A DNA stretch of 6,227 nt from Thermotogae bacterium (GTDB taxonomy: Bacteria > Thermotogota > Thermotogae > Petrotogales > Kosmotogaceae), in contig QNAR01000107.1 of assembly GCA_003643975.1 (NCBI GenBank), positions 1-6,227 on the forward strand. Reading direction: 5' to 3'. Positions 1-6,227 of this stretch are shown piece after piece (the first letter of the stretch is position 1; every line of letters begins with the position of its first letter). The position numbers and the translations under genes were made by a program. A model generated the notes under the pieces. The model saw nothing but the letters and a program-made list of their open reading frames with translations. It did not search any database and was not told the origin of the DNA.

Positions 1-309
1 AAAAAGGGTTATAAGAGTTTTTTGCTAAAGTCAAATTACTGGCAATCTCAACTCCGAGCAGTGTTTCAGAGGTTTAAGTTGAGACCCGAGATGGTGAAAC
101 CTTTCAGTAGATGTTCTCGCTGTAATGCGGAGCTTGAAGCAGTTTCACCAGAAACAGTTAAGAACGAAGTCCCTGATTATGTGTTCTTCACTCAAGAAGA
201 GTTTCTGCGTTGCAGAGGATGCGGGCGTATTTACTGGAAGGGCACTCATGTACCCAAAATAATGGACACGTTAAGAGATTTTATGGGAGGGCTTTCCCAT
301 GATGGATAA
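1..309 (+). CDS. Mut7-C family predicted RNase, C-terminal part (5' truncated by the window)
   Basis: The frame is open from the first base, so the gene starts upstream; a TTG at 22 is in frame but need not be the start. The visible 102 residues hold two CxxC pairs (C38/C41 and C71/C74, counted from the first codon), which form a zinc ribbon, followed by the GCGRIYWKGTH signature and a short helical tail. The spacing, the SxxxxSQLR helix before the ribbon and the YWxGxH motif match the Mut7-C domain. In that family a PIN-like nuclease fold carries an inserted zinc ribbon, and the domain is named after the C-terminus of worm Mut-7. The proteins are predicted RNases, but no precise substrate is established for bacterial members. 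The N-terminal PIN half with the catalytic acidic residues is outside the window, so activity cannot be judged. The 3' end overlaps the histidine kinase start by 11 nt, which suggests translational coupling. The family call is good; the biological role is unknown. Confidence 0.8.
   Translation, partial: KKGYKSFLLKSNYWQSQLRAVFQRFKLRPEMVKPFSRCSRCNAELEAVSPETVKNEVPDYVFFTQEEFLRCRGCGRIYWKGTHVPKIMDTLRDFMGGLSHDG
281..302 (+). promoter_or_regulatory. Possible RBS- and start-codon-sequestering hairpin at the kinase start
   Basis: Bases 281-288 can pair with 295-302 in an 8-bp stem (one U-G wobble) around a six-base loop, GGGCTT at 289-294. The stem contains most of the Shine-Dalgarno GGGAGG (285-290) and the whole ATG at 299-301. 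It lies inside the last codons of the upstream gene, so a ribosome finishing that gene would melt it. This is the layout expected for translational coupling. The pairing is read directly from the bases; the regulatory role is inference, and coding constraint or chance could also explain it. Confidence 0.45.
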
Positions 310-2947
310 TGTCTTGAGTTTAATAAATGAGTTGTCGAAAGAGCTCGATGCGGAATTTCAGAAAATCCTCGAAAAAACGGGAATGCATTGCTCACTTTTT
401 CTTTTTGAGAAGTACCGAAAACGTTTAAAGGAATACAGGTCTTCAAGCGGAACTCCAGATAGGCAAATACATTTGAAAGACACAACAAGTTTTCTAAAAC
501 CGGGTTTGAAAATCAGAGAGTTTCCGGTAAGGCAGGGTGTTTTGCTTAGAAAAACAAAATTGGCATTGCTTCCGCTTTTTAGAGATGATGCTCTTCTTGG
601 GGCGCTGGTCTTTCAGAAGCCCGAACCCGTTACCGAAAAATTGCCCGATACAGAGAGATTGGCCTTTCTTATAGAATTGCTTATAAGACTTTCCGAAGGA
701 TATGAAGCGGCAAGACAACTGGAGATCTCGAAAGAGCTGACGGATATCTGCGAAAGGTGTCACGATGAAGAAGGACTCTTTCAAAGAAGCTTAAACACTG
801 CCATAAAACTCTTGAGAGTAAATCTTCTGGCCATTTACAAGAACATGGGAACATCTTTTGAACTGCTGAAAACTTTCAATGCGCCAGAGTATTCTTGTGT
901 TGACAGGTTTGAAGCGGAAACCGCCAAAAAGCTCCTTAAGGAAGAGCTTTTCCTTTCTTCGCGTGAGCCCGAGCTTGCTGCGAAGCTTTTTGGAAAGAGC
1001 AAGGTAAAGTCTTTTATTGCTGCACCCTTGTATTTCAACGAAGATCTTGAAGGTGTCTTTATAGCGGCAGATAGAAAAGAAAATCCCATGGAATTCAGGA
1101 TACACAAGCACCTTGACGAAAATGATGTCGAACTCCTTCACGATCTTTCTCATCGTTTGGCCGTTTCTCTGAGCAGAATAAGGCTCAAAGAAAAACTCGA
1201 AAATGAACTTAAGAGGTTGAAGGATCTTCAGAAAGAAAACCAGGAATACATCGAGCTCCAGAGATTACAGCTCAGAAGGCTTAACGCGCTGCACAAGATA
1301 AGCCAGGCTATGCGCGCAACATTTTCCAGGGCGAGGATTATCAAGACTTTACTTTTAAGTGTGGTAATCGAGGAAGGACTGGACTTTGATCGTGCGTTGT
1401 TTCTCGAGCGCGATAAAGAAAGCCTTTTTTTAAACCCTCTTTATTCCCTCTTACGTAAATGTGCGAGAAAACTGATGGGGTCAACTACCAATTATAATGA
1501 CCTGCATCAGTTCTTGATGGAAGCTTCTCTCAAAGAACTGGATTGCCTTGAAAAACTTGACTCCGTCAAGGGGCTCTCATACTCTGGAAATAAGCTTTTG
1601 GAAAGGGTTGTACTACGAAAGAAAACTGTTCATGTAACGCCAGAAGTCCTGGATGTAAGAAAAGAAGAATTATATCAGTTGAAAGCCCTCGTGGGTGGAA
1701 AAGAGTTCATCATTGTGCCTGTATCCGGCCAACAGGAAGTAGAAGGGGTTCTTGTAGTTGAAAAAAAGTCATCTCAGGATAAGAGCTTTTCCACGACTTT
1801 TGAAATATTGGAACTTCTTGCGGATAGCGCAGGGCTGAGTCTTGAGCTTGCTGAAAATTATGACCATCTCTTACAGATCACAAAATCTCTCGAGGATGAA
1901 AAGGAACTCTCGAATTATTATCGGACCTTTTTAACAAATATACTCCAATCACTGGAGACTTCGATCGTCGTTTTCGATAGGGAATTGAATGTAACCGAGG
2001 TAAATCGAAGTGCTGAACGCCTCTTGAAAATGCCAAGAGAGATGCTTATCAGGCACAACATCAAATCCTTCGAAAAAATCTTTGCACCTTTCCTTCCCTT
2101 GATTGAAGAGGTTGCGATAAGCGGAGAAACACTCTTTCTCACAGGAAGACGCCTTCCAGCTCTGGGCGATGTCGTGCTGGACATCCGTATTCTGCCACTC
2201 TTTGAACAATCAAGAATTGCCGGTGTTATTCTCTCCATGAATGATGTAACCGAAAGATATAAGCTGGAGGAAGAGCTCAAAAAAAGGGAAAAACTGTCAA
2301 CACTTGGAGAAGTTTCTGCAAAGATAGCCCATGAAATCCGTAACCCTATTAGCGTTATTTCAGGATTTGTAAATCGACTGAAAAAAGCCCCTACAAAGGA
2401 GAAAGTAGAAAAGTACTCTGATATAATTCTGGAAGAAATGAAGAGGTTGGAAAAGATCGTTACCGAGGTTCTCGAATATTCGAGAAGCAGTCCAGAATCG
2501 TTGTTTGAGAAAATATCTGCGTATTCTCTCTGTGAAGAAGTAATTGACGAATACCAGGTATACGCCTTGGAAAAAGGAATAGGATTAATTCTTGAAGGGG
2601 ACAAAAATGCGAGCTTTTTCGGCAACAAAAACCGTATCAAACAGGTTATAATTAATTTAGTTCAGAATGCCATAGAAGCCTCAAAAGAATCCGAAAAAGT
2701 ACGAATCGTATTGAAAAAAATAGACGGTGATGTATTCATAGAAGTCATAAATAAAGGTAAGGTTATTCCATCGGCAATATTAAAAAGGGTGTTTGAACCA
2801 TTCTTTACAACCAAGTCCTATGGCACAGGACTAGGGCTTTCTATATGCAAAAACATAGTGGAAGAGCACAAAGGCTACATAGAAGCGGAAAGTGATCTCA
2901 ACAAAGGGACGATATTCAGGGTAATACTCCCCTCTGGAGGTGAATGA
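299..2947 (+). CDS. Soluble multi-sensor histidine kinase (GAF-like modules, PAS, HisKA, HATPase)
   Basis: Sensor kinase of a two-component system: it autophosphorylates on His and passes the phosphate to a receiver Asp, almost certainly on the next gene's product. Approximate layout: a short GAF-like N-terminal module (25-135), a GAF (140-290), a charged coiled-coil signalling helix (292-340), a second GAF (340-520, opening with GLDFDRALFL), PAS (540-655), HisKA (660-730) and HATPase_c (770-880). The H-box is AHEIRNP with phospho-acceptor His678. The N-box is NLVQNAIEA (Asn790), the F-box FEPFFTTK (832-839) and the G2-box GTGLGL (842-847). The G1 box is degenerate: NKGKVIP at 818-824 in place of DxGxGIP. 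There is no signal peptide or membrane segment, so it should be cytoplasmic; its ligand cannot be read from sequence. ATG 299 is chosen over ATG 302 because GGGAGG at 285-290 is 8 nt upstream. The gene overlaps the upstream one and sits one base before the response regulator. The class is certain; the GAF borders are approximate. Confidence 0.95.
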   Translation: MMDNVLSLINELSKELDAEFQKILEKTGMHCSLFLFEKYRKRLKEYRSSSGTPDRQIHLKDTTSFLKPGLKIREFPVRQGVLLRKTKLALLPLFRDDALLGALVFQKPEPVTEKLPDTERLAFLIELLIRLSEGYEAARQLEISKELTDICERCHDEEGLFQRSLNTAIKLLRVNLLAIYKNMGTSFELLKTFNAPEYSCVDRFEAETAKKLLKEELFLSSREPELAAKLFGKSKVKSFIAAPLYFNEDLEGVFIAADRKENPMEFRIHKHLDENDVELLHDLSHRLAVSLSRIRLKEKLENELKRLKDLQKENQEYIELQRLQLRRLNALHKISQAMRATFSRARIIKTLLLSVVIEEGLDFDRALFLERDKESLFLNPLYSLLRKCARKLMGSTTNYNDLHQFLMEASLKELDCLEKLDSVKGLSYSGNKLLERVVLRKKTVHVTPEVLDVRKEELYQLKALVGGKEFIIVPVSGQQEVEGVLVVEKKSSQDKSFSTTFEILELLADSAGLSLELAENYDHLLQITKSLEDEKELSNYYRTFLTNILQSLETSIVVFDRELNVTEVNRSAERLLKMPREMLIRHNIKSFEKIFAPFLPLIEEVAISGETLFLTGRRLPALGDVVLDIRILPLFEQSRIAGVILSMNDVTERYKLEEELKKREKLSTLGEVSAKIAHEIRNPISVISGFVNRLKKAPTKEKVEKYSDIILEEMKRLEKIVTEVLEYSRSSPESLFEKISAYSLCEEVIDEYQVYALEKGIGLILEGDKNASFFGNKNRIKQVIINLVQNAIEASKESEKVRIVLKKIDGDVFIEVINKGKVIPSAILKRVFEPFFTTKSYGTGLGLSICKNIVEEHKGYIEAESDLNKGTIFRVILPSGGE
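2936..2943 (+). promoter_or_regulatory. Ribosome binding site that fixes the response regulator start
   Basis: GGAGGTGA lies over the last codons of the kinase gene, 5 nt before ATG 2949. An in-frame GTG at 2940 would overlap this site and have no Shine-Dalgarno of its own, so ATG 2949 is the better start. Confidence 0.8.
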
Positions 2948-2948
2948 A

Positions 2949-3302
2949 ATGTCAAAGCGTATTCTCATCGTTGAAGACGAAGAAAACATGAGACTTCTCC
3001 TTGAAGAAGAATTCGCAGATGAAGGTTATGAAATTATCAGCACTGCTTCGGGGAAAGACGCAATCGAAATACTCAAGAAGAATGATATAAACCTTGCAAC
3101 CATTGATATCGAAATGCCTGATATGAATGGGTTGGAATTGGCAGGCCTGCTGAGAAAAGAGTATCCCGAGCTGAAGATCATTCTGCTTACTGCTTATTCC
3201 CACTATAAGCAGGATCTCTCCTCATGGGCGGCAGACGCCTATATTGTCAAATCTTCTGATCTCAGTGAACTCAAAATAACTGCAAAAGAGCTTTTGAAAT
3301 GA
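2949..3302 (+). CDS. Stand-alone receiver-domain response regulator
   Basis: A single CheY/Spo0F-like receiver of 117 residues that fills the whole protein. Its sequence shows the acidic pair Glu9/Asp10 (ILIVEDEE), phospho-acceptor Asp53 (IDIEMPDMNG), the switch Thr81 (LLTAY) and Lys101. The lysine is followed by Ser-Ser (AADAYIVKSSDL) where most receivers have Pro. There is no DNA-binding, enzymatic or RNA-binding output domain, so it must act through protein-protein contact, as a phosphate sink, or as a phosphorelay intermediate. Its partner is inferred to be the kinase encoded one base upstream. ATG 2949 is preferred to the in-frame GTG 2940 because of the Shine-Dalgarno position. The next gene, ileS, starts 38 nt downstream with no terminator between, so co-transcription is likely. 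The domain is certain; the downstream target is unknown. Confidence 0.95.
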   Translation: MSKRILIVEDEENMRLLLEEEFADEGYEIISTASGKDAIEILKKNDINLATIDIEMPDMNGLELAGLLRKEYPELKIILLTAYSHYKQDLSSWAADAYIVKSSDLSELKITAKELLK

Positions 3303-3328
3303 TACAGCATTGAAGTTGAAAAGATATT

Positions 3329-3335
3329 GGAGGTG
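3329..3335 (+). promoter_or_regulatory. Ribosome binding site of ileS
   Basis: GGAGGTG sits 5 nt before ATG 3341. A TTG at 3338 is in frame and immediately upstream but is only 2 nt from the site, so the ATG is the likely start. The 38-nt gap between the response regulator and ileS holds this site and nothing else recognisable; it is far too short for a T-box leader. Confidence 0.8.
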
Positions 3336-3340
3336 TTTTG

Positions 3341-6088
3341 ATGGATTATAAAGATACGCTTAATCTTCCGAGTACGGGATTCAAGATGAAAGCGAATTTT
3401 GTGAACAAAGAGCCCATGCAACTCAAGGAATGGGATAAAATCAGGCTGTATGAATATATCAGGGAGCAACGGCAAGGGGCCCCTCTTTTTGTATTGCATG
3501 ATGGCCCACCTTATGCAAACGGTAATATACATGTAGGTACTGCACTCAATAAAATACTCAAGGACTTCATTATAAAATACAAAACGCTTAGAGGATTTGA
3601 CGCTCCATATATTCCCGGTTGGGATACTCACGGTCTGCCTATTGAGCAAAAGGTTACTTCTGAGCTTGGATCGAAATCAAAGGAACTTCCGAAACCCGAG
3701 ATAAGAAAATTGTGCAGGAAATATGCAACGAAATATTACAAATTACAGCGTGACCAGTTCAAAAGATTAGGTGTTAGAGGTGACTGGAAAAATCCTTATC
3801 TCACCTTTGACCCTAAATATGAAGCGAACGTGTTAAGAATACTGTCAAAGCTGGTAAAGCAGAACCAGATTTACAGGAAATTAAAGCCCATCTACTGGTG
3901 TACGCACTGTGAAACCGCGCTCGCAGAAGCTGAGGTAGAATACCACGACCACGAGTCCTATTCTATCTATGTGAAGTTCAGAGATAAGTCTGATCCAAAG
4001 TTATATTATGTAATCTGGACCACTACACCCTGGACATTGCCCGCCAACGTTGCCATAGCACTCAATCCCGATTTTGACTATTGCGAAGTTGACGCTGGCG
4101 AGGAAAGATATGTAATAGCCAAGGAACTCGTTGAAAAAACGATGGAGGAATTCGGGATTGAAGGTTATCAAGTAGTAGCAACCAAAAAGGGAAGTGAATA
4201 CGAAGGAAGAAAGGCTCAACATCCATTCATGGACAGGGAATCCCTTGTTGTGCTGGCAGATTATGTAGAGCTTGATGCCGGTACAGGCTGTGTACACACG
4301 GCGCCTGGACATGGTGAGGATGACTATCATACAGGTCTTAGATATAATCTTCCGATTTTATCACCGGTGAATGATGATGGTACCTTTACTGCACAAGCCG
4401 GGAAATACCAGGGCCTTCACGTTTTCAAAGCCAATCCAGTTATCGTTGAAGACCTGAAAAACTCAGGTCATCTTCTGGGAGAAGGGAAAATAACCCATTC
4501 TTATCCCCATTGCTGGCGTTGTAAGAAACCTATCATATTCAGAGCCACAGAACAGTGGTTTGTGGACATTGATGCAAATGACCTGAGAAAAAAAGCTCTT
4601 GATGAAATCAAAAAGACCGACTGGCACCCTGCATGGGGAGAAAATAGAATAACAGCTATGGTTCAGGATAGACCTGATTGGTGTATCTCAAGGCAGCGTT
4701 CTTGGGGTATACCCATACCGGCTTTTAAATGTGCTGACTGTGGAGAAGTTATTCTTGATGGGAACCTTATTGATCATTTTGCCTCTATTGTTGAAGAGAA
4801 AGGCACAGATGTCTGGTTCCTTTATGATGTTGAAAGACTTTTGCCCGAAGGATATAGCTGTCCAAAATGTGGTTCAAAACATTTGAAAAAACTCGAAGAT
4901 ATACTCGATGTCTGGATAGACTCCGGGGCTTCTTTTGAGGCTGTTGTTAAAAACAGGGATGAATTGCGCTTCCCGTCGGATGTCTATATAGAGGGAAGCG
5001 ATCAGCACCGTGGCTGGTTCCAATCTTCGTTGCTTCTTTCCGTGGCTTCGGAAGAGATTGCGCCTTTCAAGACAGTGATAACCCATGGTTTCATAAACGA
5101 TGAAAAAGGGCGTAAAATGTCTAAGTCTCTTGGAAATGTCATAGATCCCCAGGAAATAAATGAAAAATATGGTGCTGAAATACTTCGCTTGTGGGTAGCG
5201 AGCTCAAATTATCAAGAAGATATTCGAATATCAATGAACATCATAAAGCAACAGATAGAAAATTACAGAAAGATCAGAAATACCCTCAGATACCTGTTAG
5301 GAAATCTTTCTGATTTCAAACCTGAAGACGCTCTTTCATATGAAAAGATGCTGGAACTCGATCGCTGGGCTTTAATGAAACTTCACCGCCTTATAAGAGA
5401 CGTTACTACTCACTATGAAAACTACGAGTTTTATAAAGTACACATGGCTGTGATGAAGTTCATAGTCACCGATATGAGTGCTTTCTATCTGGATATAATC
5501 AAGGACAGGTTGTATGTGGAAGGCAAAAATTCAATTCAAAGGCGTTCTGCACAAACTGTGCTCTTTGAAATCCTTACAGCTCTTGCAAAAATTCTATCAC
5601 CAATTCTCACTTTCACCATGGAGGAAGTTTACGGGTTTTTCCCCGAATCAGTTAAGACTTACGCTACGATCCAGGCTGAAAAGTGGCCAGCATTCAAGGA
5701 GGAATACATAGATCTTAAGCTTGAAAAAAGATGGGAACAGGTAATAAATCTGAGGGAAGATGTGCTTAAAGCCCTGGAAATTGCCAGATCTAAAAAAGAG
5801 ATAGGGAATTCCCTTGATGCGAAGGTCGTGCTCGAACTCAAAGACAGGGAACTGGCAAAAGTCATGAGTACCTTTAAAAGCGAGGAACTTGCAGACATTT
5901 TCATAGTTTCGCAAGTGGCCTTCGGCAAGGTGGATGATGGTTTTGAGGGTGAAGTGAGCAATGTTAAAGTAGTAAGAGCTGAAGGCGAAAAATGCGAGCG
6001 CTGCTGGAAATATTCAACTGAAACGGGCGCAAACCCAAAATATCCGGGTACTTGCCCTCGTTGTGCAAGAGTTCTTTCCGAAAACTGA
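3341..6088 (+). CDS. ileS: Isoleucyl-tRNA synthetase, bacterial type with C-terminal zinc finger
   Basis: Class I synthetase that charges tRNA-Ile with isoleucine in the cytoplasm and hydrolyses mischarged Val-tRNA-Ile. At 915 residues it has the usual bacterial length. Motifs in order: PPYANGNIHVG (56-66), the HIGH-box equivalent reading HVGT (64-67); GWDTHGLPIE (93-102); the CP1 editing site with WTTTPWTLPAN (226-236, Thr227-229) and VHTAPGHGEDDY (318-329), where His319 and Asp328 correspond to E. coli His333 and Asp342; WCISRQRSWG (447-456); EGSDQHRGWF (551-560); KMSKS (592-596); the anticodon-binding helical domain (about 640-800); and a C-terminal zinc finger with C885/C888 and C905/C908. 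A further Cys quartet, C464/C467 and C507/C510, probably binds zinc in the catalytic core insert. Editing residues are intact. The C-terminal finger points to the mupirocin-sensitive IleRS1 class rather than the eukaryote-like IleRS2; drug response is inference. The gene is complete, with no frameshift. Confidence 0.99.
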   Translation: MDYKDTLNLPSTGFKMKANFVNKEPMQLKEWDKIRLYEYIREQRQGAPLFVLHDGPPYANGNIHVGTALNKILKDFIIKYKTLRGFDAPYIPGWDTHGLPIEQKVTSELGSKSKELPKPEIRKLCRKYATKYYKLQRDQFKRLGVRGDWKNPYLTFDPKYEANVLRILSKLVKQNQIYRKLKPIYWCTHCETALAEAEVEYHDHESYSIYVKFRDKSDPKLYYVIWTTTPWTLPANVAIALNPDFDYCEVDAGEERYVIAKELVEKTMEEFGIEGYQVVATKKGSEYEGRKAQHPFMDRESLVVLADYVELDAGTGCVHTAPGHGEDDYHTGLRYNLPILSPVNDDGTFTAQAGKYQGLHVFKANPVIVEDLKNSGHLLGEGKITHSYPHCWRCKKPIIFRATEQWFVDIDANDLRKKALDEIKKTDWHPAWGENRITAMVQDRPDWCISRQRSWGIPIPAFKCADCGEVILDGNLIDHFASIVEEKGTDVWFLYDVERLLPEGYSCPKCGSKHLKKLEDILDVWIDSGASFEAVVKNRDELRFPSDVYIEGSDQHRGWFQSSLLLSVASEEIAPFKTVITHGFINDEKGRKMSKSLGNVIDPQEINEKYGAEILRLWVASSNYQEDIRISMNIIKQQIENYRKIRNTLRYLLGNLSDFKPEDALSYEKMLELDRWALMKLHRLIRDVTTHYENYEFYKVHMAVMKFIVTDMSAFYLDIIKDRLYVEGKNSIQRRSAQTVLFEILTALAKILSPILTFTMEEVYGFFPESVKTYATIQAEKWPAFKEEYIDLKLEKRWEQVINLREDVLKALEIARSKKEIGNSLDAKVVLELKDRELAKVMSTFKSEELADIFIVSQVAFGKVDDGFEGEVSNVKVVRAEGEKCERCWKYSTETGANPKYPGTCPRCARVLSEN

Positions 6089-6100
6089 GCGATTGATTTT

Positions 6101-6107
6101 GGGGGGA
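6101..6107 (+). promoter_or_regulatory. Probable ribosome binding site of the last gene
   Basis: The purine run GGGGGGA ends 6 nt before TTG 6114. It matches anti-Shine-Dalgarno less exactly than the other sites here, but it favours TTG 6114 over the in-frame TTG codons at 6093 and 6099, which lie before or at the run. The 25-nt gap after ileS has no terminator-like hairpin. Confidence 0.55.
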
Positions 6108-6113
6108 TTAGAA

Positions 6114-6227
6114 TTGAAAAGGTTAGGATTACTTATTGTCTTTTTAGTGTTGACTATAATGGTGCTGGCAGCCTATCAACTGAGAAGTGGGGATGTAGTT
6201 AGGGTTTATGTTTACAGTCATGAGGAG
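6114..6227 (+). CDS. Exported protein, probable Wza/SLBB-type polysaccharide export protein (N-terminus only)
   Basis: Only the first 38 residues are in the window; the frame is open at the last base. Residues 1-20 are a typical signal peptide: a Lys-Arg n-region, a hydrophobic stretch (LGLLIVFLVLTIMVLAA) and a plausible signal peptidase I site after Ala19 or Ala20. The mature start, YQLRSGDVVRVYVYSHEE, resembles the opening of the polysaccharide export domain of Wza-like proteins (Y-x-L-x-x-GD-V-x-x-V-x-V, then a pElS-like segment). Those proteins form or feed outer-membrane channels for capsule or exopolysaccharide and usually go on to SLBB domains. No lipobox Cys is present, so it would not be a lipoprotein as E. 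coli Wza is. Start is TTG 6114, chosen for the n-region Lys-Arg and the purine run upstream. That it is an exported protein is well supported; the family call rests on about 18 residues and is tentative. Confidence 0.6.
   Translation, partial: MKRLGLLIVFLVLTIMVLAAYQLRSGDVVRVYVYSHEE

Noticed and set aside
1918..2640. 240-codon open frame on the minus strand inside the kinase gene
   Set aside because: Its product is serine-rich, low-complexity and has no recognisable domain; it is an antisense shadow of a clear kinase coding region.
2927..2939. CTCC/GGAG pairing that could hide the response regulator Shine-Dalgarno
   Set aside because: Just 4 bp with a 5-nt loop; too weak to claim, particularly in a likely thermophile, unlike the 8-bp stem at the kinase start.
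3092..3130. TTGCAA with ATATGA as a sigma-70 type promoter before ileS
   Set aside because: Spacing of about 21 nt is too wide and the -10 match is poor; it lies inside conserved receiver codons.
3303..3340. T-box or other leader controlling ileS
   Set aside because: The gap is 38 nt and contains only a Shine-Dalgarno; a T-box leader needs well over 100 nt and would carry its conserved T-box sequence.
3475..3489. Perfect palindrome AGGGGCCCCT followed by CTTTTT, resembling a small terminator
   Set aside because: It has no loop, lies at codons 46-50 of ileS in a coding stretch, and would end transcription inside an essential gene.
5514..5711. 65-codon + strand frame inside ileS
   Set aside because: Overlaps well-matched IleRS anticodon-domain codons in another frame, with no Shine-Dalgarno and no recognisable product.
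6051..6069. Inverted repeat CTTGC...GCAAG near the end of ileS as a terminator
   Set aside because: Only 5 bp with a 9-nt loop and no following T tract; it encodes the zinc-finger TCPRC region, which explains it.

Overview
The window is a densely packed run of five genes, all on the + strand. The first is cut at its 5' end and the last at its 3' end. In order they are: (1) the C-terminal part of a Mut7-C type predicted RNase with a zinc ribbon; (2) an 882-residue soluble multi-sensor histidine kinase (GAF-like modules, PAS, HisKA, HATPase); (3) a stand-alone receiver-domain response regulator of 117 residues; (4) a complete bacterial isoleucyl-tRNA synthetase (ileS, 915 residues); (5) the first 38 codons of an exported protein whose start resembles Wza/SLBB polysaccharide-export proteins.

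The junctions are tight: an 11-nt overlap between genes 1 and 2, one base between 2 and 3, 38 nt between 3 and 4, and 25 nt between 4 and 5. I see no rho-independent terminator, convincing internal promoter or T-box leader, so the simplest reading is one operon-like transcription unit whose promoter lies upstream of the window. Four of the five starts lie in view, each preceded by a purine-rich Shine-Dalgarno sequence, and one is TTG. The longest stretch without a gene is 38 nt. No RNA gene, mobile element, repeat array or CRISPR is visible.

The organism is a bacterium of moderately low GC with heavy use of AGA/AGG arginine codons and strong GGAGG-type ribosome binding sites. The IleRS is bacterial type with a C-terminal zinc finger, and a Mut7-C protein sits nearby. 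Together these suggest a thermophile-related lineage such as the Thermotogota (Kosmotoga/Mesotoga-like). This is an impression from sequence style and was not tested by a search.

Functionally, the kinase and receiver form an evident two-component pair. The kinase has no membrane segment, so it should sense a cytoplasmic signal. The receiver has no output domain, so it must act by protein-protein contact or as a phosphorelay intermediate. Their placement between a predicted RNase and an aminoacyl-tRNA synthetase is suggestive of co-expression, but the sequence does not prove a functional link. I see no clear new biological system here. The most interesting local signals are a hairpin covering both the Shine-Dalgarno and the start codon of the kinase gene, the degenerate G1 box of the kinase, and the unusual KSS ending of the receiver active site.
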